NCBI RefSeq assembly: GCF_009911795.1 | Contig: NZ_CP047898.1 | Coordinates: forward strand, 2,046,001 to 2,110,000 | Reading direction: 5' to 3' | Origin: Pseudarthrobacter psychrotolerans | Lineage (GTDB): Bacteria > Actinomycetota > Actinomycetes > Actinomycetales > Micrococcaceae | Length of the DNA: 64,000 nt | Shown: one piece after another, positions 55,744-64,000 of the stretch | How the letters are laid out: every line of letters begins with the position of its first letter | Position numbering within the stretch: position 1 is the stretch's first letter | Made by a program: the position numbers and the translations under genes | Notes under the pieces: generated by a model | Database searches by the model: none | The model's input: only the letters and a program-made list of their open reading frames with translations | Told to the model about the DNA's origin: nothing

Positions 55744-57456
55744 TCAGCGCAGCCAGACGGTGCTGTGGGCGCCCAGCTTGCCGTCCACGAGCGGGGAGCT
55801 GGTGACCAGGACGGTACCTGCCGGCAGGTCGACGGCGGTGTCCCCGAAGTTGGTGACGGACTGCCAGCTACCGGGCCGGCGGAAGTGCAGGACCTCGGGG
55901 TTGCCGGTCTCCACCCACTCCAGCTCCTCGCTGGCCTGCAGCTCGCGGCGCAGCTTCAGAGCCTTGCGGTAAAGCTCCAGGGTGGAGTTGGCGGTGCCGT
56001 CCTGCGCCTCCACCGCGTACTTGCTGAACCAGTCCGGCTGCGGCAGGTGCGCGCCGCCGTCGCCAAAGCCGAAGGAGGTCCCCTCAACCTTCCAGGGCAG
56101 CGGCACGCGGCAGCCGTCACGGCCCACCTCAACACCCTTGTTCCGGAAGAAGACGGGGTCCTGGCGTTCGGCGTCGGGAATCTCTGCCACTTCCTGCAGC
56201 CCCAGTTCCTCGCCCTGGTACAGGTAGGCGGAACCGGGAACCGCGAGCATCAGCAGGGTGGCGGCGCGGGCACGGCGCTCGCCGACCTCCACGTCCAATT
56301 CCTCCTTGGGGCCGCCGGCCAGCAGCCAGTCCTTCCCGTCCTGGCCCTTGGCGTGCTTCTTGCGCGCGGACGTCTTCGGCAGGCCGTAGCGTGTGGCGTG
56401 ACGGACGACGTCGTGGTTGGAGAAAACCCAGGTGGAGGAAGCGCCGGTCGCGGCGGCTTCGGCGAGGTTGCGGGTGATGATTTCGCGGAAATCCTCGGCG
56501 TTGAAGTCGGCCTGGAGCAGGTCGAAGTTGAAGGCCTGGCCGAGGCCCTCCGGGCTGGCGTAGCGGGCCCGGCGGGTGGCGTGGACCCATGCTTCGGCCA
56601 CGGCGGTCCGCGGCGGGTTGTATTCGTTGAACACCTCGCGCCATTCGACGTAGATGTCGTGCACGTCGTCGCGGTCCCAGAACGGGTGCGAGCCGTCGTC
56701 GAACCCGTCGGTACCGGTGTTGGCCGCAGTCAGTTCCAGCTTGGAGAGGAGCGGTTCGGTGAGGTCCTTGGTGAGGGCGTGGGCCACGTCCACGCGGAAG
56801 CCGTCCACGCCGCGGTCGGACCAGAAGCGCAGGGTCTTGAGGAAGTCATCGCGGACCTCGCGGCTCGACCAGTTCAGGTCCGGCTGCTCCTTGGCGAAGA
56901 TGTGCATGTACCACTGGCCGGGGGTGCCGTCCGGCTCGGTGACACGTTCCCAGGCCGGTCCGCCGAAGACGGAGTCCCAGTCCGACGGCGGGAATTCGCC
57001 GTTGGGTCCCTTGCCGTCACGGAAAATGTAGCGCTCACGCGCGGCGGAACCCTTCGGCGAGGCGAGCGCCTCCTTGAACCATTCGTGCCGGTTCGAAGAA
57101 TGGTTGGGGACGATGTCGGCGATCAGCTTGATGCCGGCGGCGTGCAGCGCCTTGGCCATCTCGTCGAAGTCCGCCAGCGTACCCAGCTTGGGGTCCACGT
57201 CGCGGTAGTCGTCCACATCGTAGCCGCCGTCGGCCAGGGCTGACGGGTAGAACGGGCTGAGCCAGACGGCGTCGATCCCCAGTCCCTTCAGGTACGGGAC
57301 CTTGGCCGTGATGCCCTTTATGTCACCCATGCCGTCACCGTTTGAATCGGAGAAGCTGCGCGGATAGATCTGGTAGACCGCGGCCTGGCGCCACCAGTTG
57401 GGATCGGCCAGACGGTCAGAATCGGACAGGGTTGCCAGGGTGGCAGTGGTGGACAA
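55744..57456 (-). CDS. Alpha-glucosidase, glycoside hydrolase family 13
   Basis: A 570-residue intracellular alpha-glucosidase or oligo-1,6-glucosidase-type enzyme. The start is TTG 57456. Family regions are AVYQIYPRSFSDSNGDGMGD, GIDAVWLSPFYPSALADGGY, the nucleophile Asp in GVDGFRVDVAHALTKDL, the general acid Glu in RTAVAEAWVHAT and the third acid in WVFSNHDVVRHATRYG. It hydrolyses sugars imported by the ABC system encoded just upstream. Sucrose, maltose or isomaltose cannot be told apart here. Confidence 0.93.
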   Translation of the reverse strand: MSTTATLATLSDSDRLADPNWWRQAAVYQIYPRSFSDSNGDGMGDIKGITAKVPYLKGLGIDAVWLSPFYPSALADGGYDVDDYRDVDPKLGTLADFDEMAKALHAAGIKLIADIVPNHSSNRHEWFKEALASPKGSAARERYIFRDGKGPNGEFPPSDWDSVFGGPAWERVTEPDGTPGQWYMHIFAKEQPDLNWSSREVRDDFLKTLRFWSDRGVDGFRVDVAHALTKDLTEPLLSKLELTAANTGTDGFDDGSHPFWDRDDVHDIYVEWREVFNEYNPPRTAVAEAWVHATRRARYASPEGLGQAFNFDLLQADFNAEDFREIITRNLAEAAATGASSTWVFSNHDVVRHATRYGLPKTSARKKHAKGQDGKDWLLAGGPKEELDVEVGERRARAATLLMLAVPGSAYLYQGEELGLQEVAEIPDAERQDPVFFRNKGVEVGRDGCRVPLPWKVEGTSFGFGDGGAHLPQPDWFSKYAVEAQDGTANSTLELYRKALKLRRELQASEELEWVETGNPEVLHFRRPGSWQSVTNFGDTAVDLPAGTVLVTSSPLVDGKLGAHSTVWLR

Positions 57457-57508
57457 AGGATGATCCTTTTCTCTTGTTTGGGTTGTTGTTGCTGGGTGGA
57501 CTGGTTGG

Positions 57509-58393
57509 CTACTTAACGGCCCCGCGCATGACTCCGGACAGTACCCAACGTTGGGCCAGGATGTAAACCACCAAGGTGGGGGCCATGGCCATCAGGTAGG
57601 ACGCGAACGCGAGGCTGTAGTTGGTGTTGAACTCGCCCTGGAACAGCATTTGGACCACGGGGAGGGTCTGGAGGGCCGGGTCTGCGATCATCATCTGCGG
57701 CAGCAGGAAGTCGTTCCACGAACCCAGGAAGGCGAAGATGCCCACGGTGGCGTTCATCGGGGCGAGCAGCGGGAAGATGATCTTCCGGAACACCTGCCAG
57801 GTGGTGGCGCCGTCCATCCGGGCCGATTCCTCCAGCTCCACCGGAATGGAGCGGACGAAGGCGATATACAGCAGCGCGTTGAACGAGATTCCGCCCAGCA
57901 CGTGCAGGAAAACGACGCCGGCCGGGTTGTCCAGGCCAAGGAGTGCTGTCTGCTTGATCAGGGGAAGGATGATCACCGGAAAAGGGATGAACATGGCCGA
58001 GAGCAGGTACACAAAGGAACCGCGGAAGAACCGGTGGTTCCAGTTCCGTGCGATGGCGTACGCCACCAGCGAGCTGCAGGCAAGCGAGCCCAGGACGCTG
58101 AAGACGGTGACAAAGGCCGTGGACATAAACGCACGCGGGAAGTTCGTAGCGACGTACGCTGCCGCGAAGTTCTCCCAGTTCATCGGGTTCGGCCAGGCAA
58201 GCCCCGTCCCGGTGCCGATCTGGTCCGGGGACTTCAGTGCCATGGACACGGTGAAGTACAGCGGCAGCAGGACTGTCAGGGAAGCCACCAGCATGAGGGA
58301 GGTGAGCCACCAGTTGATCTTGAAGCCCTCGCGGGCGGACGGGCGTTTTGTGAGGATGCGGGTCCTGCGCTGCGGAAGTAGCGATGTAGTCAC
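57509..58393 (-). CDS. Sugar ABC transporter permease (MalG type)
   Basis: A 294-residue inner-membrane permease with six helices. The start GTG 58393 overlaps the stop of the first permease gene (TAGTG). The cytoplasmic EAA motif is VELEESARMDGATTWQVFRK-IIFPLL. A polar N-terminus of about 30 residues precedes helix 1. It belongs to the carbohydrate uptake CUT1 family. Confidence 0.93.
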   Translation of the reverse strand: MTTSLLPQRRTRILTKRPSAREGFKINWWLTSLMLVASLTVLLPLYFTVSMALKSPDQIGTGTGLAWPNPMNWENFAAAYVATNFPRAFMSTAFVTVFSVLGSLACSSLVAYAIARNWNHRFFRGSFVYLLSAMFIPFPVIILPLIKQTALLGLDNPAGVVFLHVLGGISFNALLYIAFVRSIPVELEESARMDGATTWQVFRKIIFPLLAPMNATVGIFAFLGSWNDFLLPQMMIADPALQTLPVVQMLFQGEFNTNYSLAFASYLMAMAPTLVVYILAQRWVLSGVMRGAVK

Positions 58394-59328
58394 TAGAGAG
58401 ATACCCCCCGGCGCTGGATGAGGCGCAGCTGGATGACGGAGATCAGCAAGGTGATCAGGAAGTAGATGACGGCATTTGCCATCTGGTAGGAATAGTCGCC
58501 GCCCGTGAAGCCGGAGAAGATGCGCATGGCCACCGACTGGGTTGCCATGCCAGGCCCGCCGCCGGTGAGGCCCACGATGATCTCGTAAGTCCCCAGGAAT
58601 CCCTTGAAGCCGAGGATCACATTGATGACGAGATAACCTAGGATGAGGGGCAGCGTGAGGCTGAGGAATTGCCGGAAACTGCCTGCGCCGTCCAGGTCAG
58701 CGGCTTCGTAGACTTCGGCGGGCACGCTCTGGAGACCCGCGAGGTAAATGATGGTCGCCCCGGGCGCCGCCTGCCACACCGTGACCAGGACAATGGCCAG
58801 CCAGGCGAGGTTTTCGTTGGCCAGGATGCTGGTGGCAAGAGGCGAAAAGCCGAGCCGCTCAGCTAGCACCGGCAGGGTGTTGGAGAACAAATAGTTGAAG
58901 ACGAACGACACTACCAGGGCCGAGAGCACCATGGGGATGAAGAACACGGTGCGGATACCGGTGCGCCACTTGATTTTCGCATTCAGTCCCAGGGCGATCG
59001 CGAGGGCCACGATATTGACCACCACGGTGGTGGTCAGCGCGAAGACAAACGTGAAGATGTAGGACTGCAGGATTGCCGGATCCTTGAAGATGTTGACGTA
59101 GTTGGCGTAGCCGATGAACTTCCAGTCTCCGTAGCCGGCGTAGTTTGTCAGGCTGAAAAAGACGCCTACCAGTGCAGGCAGGGTGATAAAGAAGGCGAAG
59201 AGCGCCAGTACCGGCACCACCATCCAGTAATACGTGGGGTCGATCCATCGTGGGGACCGTCGCATGCTGGTCTCGGCCGAGCGTTCCAGGCTGGGGCCGG
59301 CCTTCGCCACGGTGGACGTCGTTGTCAT
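58393..59328 (-). CDS. Sugar ABC transporter permease (MalF type)
   Basis: A 311-residue permease, CUT1 family, with six helices and the EAA motif EVYEAADLDGAGSFRQFLSL-TLPLI. The start at ATG 59328 has GGAG 5 nt upstream; ATG 59355, which overlaps the binding-protein stop, is possible. It couples to the next permease by a one-base overlap. The ATPase subunit is absent from the operon and is probably a shared MsiK-like protein elsewhere. Confidence 0.92.
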   Translation of the reverse strand: MTTTSTVAKAGPSLERSAETSMRRSPRWIDPTYYWMVVPVLALFAFFITLPALVGVFFSLTNYAGYGDWKFIGYANYVNIFKDPAILQSYIFTFVFALTTTVVVNIVALAIALGLNAKIKWRTGIRTVFFIPMVLSALVVSFVFNYLFSNTLPVLAERLGFSPLATSILANENLAWLAIVLVTVWQAAPGATIIYLAGLQSVPAEVYEAADLDGAGSFRQFLSLTLPLILGYLVINVILGFKGFLGTYEIIVGLTGGGPGMATQSVAMRIFSGFTGGDYSYQMANAVIYFLITLLISVIQLRLIQRRGVSL

Positions 59329-59354
59329 GGGGACTCCTGGAATCGTGGTGGGCA

Positions 59355-60635
59355 TCAGACCGCCGTCCGTTCGGCGACGCGGCGCCATTCGTCGTCGAGG
59401 GCGGCGAGGAACTGATCGCCGTTCTTGCTGTACACAAAGGACTGGATGTAGTTATGCAGCGGCACCGACGGCGGGAAGTAGGTGCCGGCGCCCTGGTAGT
59501 AGCGGGCTTCCCTGACCGATTCGTCCAGTCCGCTGATCTGCGGGTTGGTCACCGGCGGGGCGTCCTTGAGCGGCGAGAAGGCGGCGTTCTTTTCGTTGTA
59601 CGTGTTCACCACCGAGGGTTCCAGCAGGTAACCGACGAAACGCCGGGCCGCAGCCATGTTGGGAGTGTTCCTGGTGATGGACAGTGCCATGTCCACGTTC
59701 ACCCGGGCCTTGGTTTCCTCCGGGTTGTTCGTAACGGGTAGCGGGAATGTACCAACCCTGATGACCTTGTTGGCGGAAACCAGCTGCGACAGGGCCCAGG
59801 GTCCCTGGAGGTACATGGCGGCCTGTCCTTTGGCGAAGGCAGCATTTCCGTCCGCGTAGTTCTTGCTGGCGGCGCCGTTCTGGGAAAAGGAAACGAGCTG
59901 GAGCATCTGGGGCAGCAAGGGCCCGAAGTTGGTGGTGAAGGATTCGGCGGCACTCGCGCTGATATCGGCACCCTTGGCCTTGATCCTGGCGAAGAATTCC
60001 GCCGTGTCCAGTAAGCCGCCGGAGACGTAGTCGAACATGCCCTGCGCCAGGGTCCAGGGGTCTTTGAACGTTCCGTAAATCGGCGTGATGCCGGCCGTTT
60101 TGAAGGTTTCACAGGCTGCCACGAATTCGTCCCAGGTGGTGGGGACGGCTACGCCATTGGCGTCGAAGATGTCCCGGTTGTAGATGACGCCGGCCGCAGC
60201 CAAGGAGAACGGCAGGGCGTTGACCTCGTTGCCGTTGTACTGGCCCCAGGAGCTGATGAGCTCCTGCATCTGAGGATCAATGGTGGACGCTGCGGGGAGG
60301 TCGCTGAGGTCGGCAAAGATACCCTTCTTCACGAAGTCGGCAGTTGCCTGCGCGAAGCCTCGGGTCACGACGTCGGGCGGATCGTTCCGGACCAGGCCGG
60401 GGACAAAGTTGCCCTCGTTGAAGTCTTGGATCACCCGGATATCAGGATTGAGCGCCTCGAAGCCCTTGATGACCTGGTCGAAGTAGTTCACCACCTCCGG
60501 CTTGTTCTGCATGAAGCGGAGAGTGGTGACACCGTTCGGCTGGCCTGCATTGCTGGCACAGCCGGAGAGCGGAATGAGGGCTGCCGCCCCGGCCAGACCG
60601 GCTACCCGGAAGAGGGAGCGCCTGCTGGGCAGCAT
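59355..60635 (-). CDS. Sugar ABC transporter substrate-binding lipoprotein
   Basis: A 426-residue extracellular binding protein. The N-terminal signal PSRRSLFRVAGLAGAAALIP-LSGC has a twin-arginine-like SRRSLF and the lipobox LSGC, so it is probably a Tat-exported lipoprotein. The mature part carries TTLRFMQNKPEVVNYFDQVI and AMYLQGPWALSQLVSANKVI, typical of CUT1 binding proteins. The start at ATG 60635 lacks a strong ribosome binding site; a better GTG at 60733 is out of frame. Confidence 0.88.
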   Translation of the reverse strand: MLPSRRSLFRVAGLAGAAALIPLSGCASNAGQPNGVTTLRFMQNKPEVVNYFDQVIKGFEALNPDIRVIQDFNEGNFVPGLVRNDPPDVVTRGFAQATADFVKKGIFADLSDLPAASTIDPQMQELISSWGQYNGNEVNALPFSLAAAGVIYNRDIFDANGVAVPTTWDEFVAACETFKTAGITPIYGTFKDPWTLAQGMFDYVSGGLLDTAEFFARIKAKGADISASAAESFTTNFGPLLPQMLQLVSFSQNGAASKNYADGNAAFAKGQAAMYLQGPWALSQLVSANKVIRVGTFPLPVTNNPEETKARVNVDMALSITRNTPNMAAARRFVGYLLEPSVVNTYNEKNAAFSPLKDAPPVTNPQISGLDESVREARYYQGAGTYFPPSVPLHNYIQSFVYSKNGDQFLAALDDEWRRVAERTAV

Positions 60636-60804
60636 TGCCGGAACAGCGGCTTTCACAGGGCAGGGGCTGACGTACGGGTGCGACGGGGCCGCGGCTTGGG
60701 CGGGAGTGGGCAATGCTTCGGGATGCGGTTCACGGTTGCTCCTTTGCAAAGGCTGGGTGAAGGGCTGGGATGCCAGTAGGTCGGCGGCCGTCCGGCCCAC
60801 ATAG

Positions 60805-60844
60805 CTTGAAGTGTTTATTTGGAATCTAAATTTAGTTCCTCAAG
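60805..60844. promoter_or_regulatory. Operator-like palindrome between binding-protein and ROK genes
   Basis: The centre CTAAATTTAG is a perfect 10-bp palindrome flanked by GGAAT and TTCC (60821-60839), and further out CTTGA and TCAAG (60805, 60840) form an outer pair. It lies between the divergent sugar operon and the ROK gene and is the likely binding site of the ROK regulator. Confidence 0.65.
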
Positions 60845-60880
60845 TATTATGTGGTGCAGAGCACAGAGAGGTCAACACCC

Positions 60881-62083
60881 ATGACTGAAATATCCGTGGC
60901 AACGCCCCAATTACTACGCCGAGTGAGTGCCGGAGCCGTCCTTGACTTCATGCGCGCTTCAGAAGCGGTGACAGTCACCGAGGTCATGGAGGCCACCGGA
61001 CTCACGCGGGCCACGGCCATTGCGGTATGTGAGGACCTCATGCAGCGGGGCTGGATCCGCGAGCTGGAGAACCAGCGGGCATTTGGTGGCTATCAGAAGG
61101 GCAGGCCGGCACGGCGGTTCGAGCTCAACGAACGCGCCGGCTACGTGCTGGGCATGGACGTGGGTGTCTCCAAGGCCACCGTCGTGGTTTCCGATCTCCG
61201 GGGGAAGGCAATCGGCAGGACCAGCCAGCCGTTCGCGGAAGCCGAAATCCCTGCTGAGGAGCGAATTGCTGTGATTGACCGCACAGCCATGATGGCACTG
61301 CACAGCGTGGGCGCCTCGCCGGATTCCGTCCTGGCCGTCTGCGCCGGCATCGCGGCGCCAGTGGACCGTAACGGCGAGGTGCTGGTGACGCAGCACTTCT
61401 GGGGACTATTCGACGTCGGCCTGAAAGCTGCGCTGCGGGACCGGCGGGGCTGGACGGTACTGCTCGAGAACGACGCGAACCTGGCCGCCCTCGGCGACCG
61501 CTGGAGGGGTGCCGCTGCCGGCGTGGACGACGTCGTGGTCATCCTTGCCAGCGAGCGTCTCGGCTCGGGAGTGATCGACGGCGGGCGGCTGCTGCACGGC
61601 CGGGGCGGAGGCGCAGGCGAACTCGCCTTCCTCGACATGGTGGAAGGCGTGGGAGATACCTACGGCATCGCCGCATTGGCAAGGGCGTGGGCGGCCGACG
61701 CCCTTGCCGGCAAGGCCAAAACATCCCTCCGGGAGTTTGCCGCCGAAGGCGTCGAGGCGGAGCAGGTCTTCGCGGCTGCTGCCGACGGAGATGCCGTGGC
61801 GCGCGCGATCCTCGATCGGCTGGCCGACAGGATGGCCAGGGTCATCGGGGCCTTGTCCACCATCATCAACCCGGAACTTGTGGTCATCGGCGGCGCCGTG
61901 GCCAAGTCCGCCGGCGTGCTGCTTGGGCCGATCGCCGAACGCCTGAAGGGTTACACGGTCACTCCCGCGCGGGTGGCGGTTTCCCCCCTGGGCGATTCGA
62001 TCGTGACGGTCGGCGCCGTACGGTGCGCCCTCGACTACGTGGAAAAGAACACCCTGGACCTGGAGCTCGCCGTTCCGGCGTAG
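60881..62083 (+). CDS. ROK-family transcriptional regulator
   Basis: A 400-residue regulator with an N-terminal winged helix (SEAVTVTEVMEATGLTRATA) and a C-terminal sugar-kinase-like ROK domain (VLGMDVGVSKATVVVSDLRG; CAGIAAPVDRNGEVLVTQHF; ALSTIINPELVVIGGAVAKS). The zinc motif CxCGxxGC of many ROK proteins is not present, only HGRGGGAGELAFLDMVEGVG, so its sugar domain is probably a sensor and not a kinase. The start ATG 60881 has AGAGG upstream. It is divergent from the sugar operon and likely controls it. Confidence 0.9.
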   Translation: MTEISVATPQLLRRVSAGAVLDFMRASEAVTVTEVMEATGLTRATAIAVCEDLMQRGWIRELENQRAFGGYQKGRPARRFELNERAGYVLGMDVGVSKATVVVSDLRGKAIGRTSQPFAEAEIPAEERIAVIDRTAMMALHSVGASPDSVLAVCAGIAAPVDRNGEVLVTQHFWGLFDVGLKAALRDRRGWTVLLENDANLAALGDRWRGAAAGVDDVVVILASERLGSGVIDGGRLLHGRGGGAGELAFLDMVEGVGDTYGIAALARAWAADALAGKAKTSLREFAAEGVEAEQVFAAAADGDAVARAILDRLADRMARVIGALSTIINPELVVIGGAVAKSAGVLLGPIAERLKGYTVTPARVAVSPLGDSIVTVGAVRCALDYVEKNTLDLELAVPA

Positions 62084-62084
62084 G

Positions 62085-63656
62085 TTATTCCGGCATGATC
62101 ATGGTCCGCAGGTCCAGCTGGCGCAACACCCGATCCGCCACTTCGGGGTCCATGTCGGGTTCATTGCGGGCCAGCACCACTTCCTGCCGTGCTGCATCCA
62201 GGGCGATGGTCTGGACCGCGATGGCCAGGCCGCGGCCCCGGACCCGGAGATCAGCCACGCTCTCGTTCCGGAGGCTGCCGTCCAGGAGCTCTGCGTGCAG
62301 GCGGCCCATCTTCTCCTTCACCAGTGCCACCTTTTCCGGCGGCAGGTCCTTCATCAGGTCGTGCTCCTTCAGCGCTGCCACGGCGGCGGCCTGGGCCCGC
62401 TGGGCCAGGACGAGGGCGGCGTCGCGCTCTTCGGTCCCGTCGTTGGAGGCATTCAGGACACGCATAAGCCAGGGCAGCGTCAGCCCCGGCAGGACCAGCG
62501 TGGCCAGGAGCACGGCGCAGGCGATCACCAGCAGGTAGTCGCGGGCCGGGAACGGAGTTCCATCGGCAAGGGTGAGCGGAAGCGCCAGGGCAAGAGCCAG
62601 GGTGGCCAGCCCGCGCATGCCGCACCAGGTCAGGATCAGGACTTCCTTGGCGGATGTGGGCTGCAGGGCGTTCCGGCGCTTCCGGCCGCCCATCGCCAGG
62701 ACTGCAAGCCACAGGAACCGCACCGCGAAGACCAGCACGCACACCACCGCCGCCACGCCCAGCATGCCCCAGATGTCCGAACCTTCGTCCCGGATGACGT
62801 GCCGGATTTCCAGGCCCACCAGCCCGAAGGCCAGGGCCGTGACCAGCAGTTCCACCACATCCCAGAAGGCAGTCCGGGTGACCCGTTCTGCTGCGTCCTG
62901 CGGCCGGGAATGGCGCTGCATCTCCAGGGCCGTAACCACCACGGCGATCACGCCGGAGGCGTGCACCTCCTCGGCCAGGATGTAGGCGGCGAACGGCACC
63001 ACGAGCGTCACCGCACTGCGGGCAACCATCGAGGCAACCAGCCGGGTGATGATGGCAGTCAGCCAGCCCATGGCTATGCCCGCCACCACGGCCACCGCAG
63101 CGCCGATGACAAACTTGAGGACGACGTCGGGCCCTATCCTGGTGCCTCCCACTGCGGCGGCCACCGCCGCCTGGAAGATGACGATGGCGGCGGCGTCGTT
63201 GAACAGGCCCTCGCTTTGCAGCACTGTGATGAGCCGGCGGGGCATATGGACCCGGCCCGCGACGGATTCCACGGCAACCGGATCCGGCGGTGCCACCATG
63301 GCCCCCAGTGCTATGGCAGCGGGAATGCCGATCCCCGGAATCATGAGCCAGGCAGCGCCCGCCACAACGGCCGTGGTGATGACCACCAGCGCGACCGCCA
63401 GCATGATCAGCGTCCGCCAGCGGACCCGGAAGACTGCCCACGAGCTGCGCTGGGCAGTAGCGAACAGCAACGGCGGCAGGAAGATGGGCAGGATCAGCTC
63501 GGGGGCGATGTCCAGGTCAGGGAATCCCGGAATGAACGTGAGACCTACTGCCAGGAGGAGCATCAGGACCGGATACGGCAGGCGCAGCCGGTCCCCCAGC
63601 CCGACAGCCACAACCGTGGCCAGCAGAAGTCCGATGATGAGTGCCAACTGATCCAT
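62085..63656 (-). CDS. Na+/H+ antiporter, CPA1 (NhaP/YjcE) family
   Basis: A 523-residue monovalent cation/proton antiporter. About 12 membrane helices are predicted: GLTFIPGFPDLDIAPELILP, PDPVAVESVAGRVHMPRRLI and the ion-binding LQSEGLFNDAAAIVIFQAAV with the conserved Asn-Asp pair. A cytoplasmic C-terminal part of about 130 residues, mainly helical (RDAALVLAQRAQAAAVAALK), follows. It is convergent with the ROK gene, the stops being one base apart. Ion preference is inferred from the family. Confidence 0.92.
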   Translation of the reverse strand: MDQLALIIGLLLATVVAVGLGDRLRLPYPVLMLLLAVGLTFIPGFPDLDIAPELILPIFLPPLLFATAQRSSWAVFRVRWRTLIMLAVALVVITTAVVAGAAWLMIPGIGIPAAIALGAMVAPPDPVAVESVAGRVHMPRRLITVLQSEGLFNDAAAIVIFQAAVAAAVGGTRIGPDVVLKFVIGAAVAVVAGIAMGWLTAIITRLVASMVARSAVTLVVPFAAYILAEEVHASGVIAVVVTALEMQRHSRPQDAAERVTRTAFWDVVELLVTALAFGLVGLEIRHVIRDEGSDIWGMLGVAAVVCVLVFAVRFLWLAVLAMGGRKRRNALQPTSAKEVLILTWCGMRGLATLALALALPLTLADGTPFPARDYLLVIACAVLLATLVLPGLTLPWLMRVLNASNDGTEERDAALVLAQRAQAAAVAALKEHDLMKDLPPEKVALVKEKMGRLHAELLDGSLRNESVADLRVRGRGLAIAVQTIALDAARQEVVLARNEPDMDPEVADRVLRQLDLRTMIMPE

Positions 63657-63756
63657 GTGCCTGCTTCCCCAACGGGGCGGCCTGTCCCGCCGCCCGGCCG
63701 GAGGCGCCTGCCGCCTGTTTCAGCTTATCGGGCAGCACCCTGCGCCGGTCCCACAG

Positions 63757-64000
63757 CTACGGCCGCGGCTCCAGAGCGGCCGCGATAGGGAGTGTGCCGT
63801 CGCGGAATTCGATGGTCCGCCCCGCCGTTTCGGGCAGGTCCAGCACTGCGGCGGCCACACTGGCCGTGTTGCTGCGGGAGGTTGCCCCGCTGCCGTCCCG
63901 GCCGGGGTCCACTTCGATAAGCCCTGTCCCCGGCTGGTCCGTCAGCGCCCCCGGACCCAGGATGGTCCAGGCCAGTTCGGTGCCGCGCAGGTACTCATCC
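63757..64000 (-). CDS. NAD(P)-binding Rossmann-fold oxidoreductase (partial)
   Basis: The last 81 codons of a minus-strand gene whose start lies beyond the window. The visible part, DEYLRGTELAWTILGPGALT then VDPGRDGSGATSRSNTASVA and AAVLDLPETAGRTIEFRDGT, matches the C-terminal half of the short-chain NAD(P)H-binding family (YwnB/NmrA-like). The N-terminal cofactor motif is not visible. It ends in TAG at 63757. Confidence 0.7.
   Translation of the reverse strand, partial: DEYLRGTELAWTILGPGALTDQPGTGLIEVDPGRDGSGATSRSNTASVAAAVLDLPETAGRTIEFRDGTLPIAAALEPRP

Noticed and set aside
55741..57243. Plus-strand frame of 500 residues over the alpha-glucosidase gene
   Set aside because: Antisense shadow; the GH13 motifs lie on the minus strand.

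Overview
This 64 kb window comes from a high-GC Gram-positive bacterium, most likely a Micrococcaceae actinobacterium of the Arthrobacter/Pseudarthrobacter group. The evidence is the secE-nusG-rplKA / rplJL / rpoBC backbone, a mycothiol synthase (mshD) next to a GlnR-type orphan regulator, mycothiol-type arsenate reductase, frequent GTG/TTG starts and Arthrobacter-like intergenic inverted repeats. No rRNA, prophage, insertion sequence or CRISPR array was seen.

Layout. 1-7.1 kb: rpoC (3' end cut off by the window) and rpoB. 7.4-9.8 kb: a small lipoprotein, a thiolase and a YbaK-type tRNA editing protein, lying between rpoB and rplJL. 9.9-16.5 kb: rplL, rplJ with an attenuator leader, two tandem-GNAT paralogues (one frameshifted), rplA, rplK, nusG, secE and tRNA-Trp, all on the minus strand. 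16.8-24.5 kb: an aspartate aminotransferase, a two-component system whose kinase carries a PspC domain, a divergent PspC/LiaF-like membrane operon, pfkA and a GNAT. 24.5-30 kb, minus strand: MFS exporter, ankyrin protein, YgfZ, FMN reductase, nitrobindin and membrane proteins. 30.3-38.5 kb, plus strand: glnR, mshD, ppk, mutT1, thyA-folA, asd. 38.5-46.9 kb: AlkZ-like winged-helix protein, murB, an MFS protein, a MaoC/HadA-like pair, an ArsR-SulP pair and a CitE-like lyase.

46.9-54.7 kb is the main accessory region, an arsenic island. It holds two different arsenate reductases flanking a flavoprotein with a Cys-rich tail, an ArsR-arsenate reductase fusion divergent from an aquaglyceroporin, a CC-type ArsR, an ArsN1-like acetyltransferase, a PEP-utilising (rifampin phosphotransferase-like) enzyme, a thioredoxin-fold protein and a zinc-ribbon protein. 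Three near-identical ArsR-type palindromes link the parts. No ArsB, Acr3 or ArsA is present, so arsenite exit through the aquaglyceroporin is the parsimonious model.

54.7-64 kb: an aldo-keto reductase, an alpha-glucoside ABC uptake and hydrolysis operon with a divergent ROK regulator, a Na+/H+ antiporter and the end of a Rossmann-fold oxidoreductase.

A cross-cutting observation: seven genes, including asd, are broken by an apparent loss of exactly one base, each explainable as a C or G run called one base short. In each case adding one base restores a full-length family member. This is more likely a sequencing artefact than seven pseudogenes.
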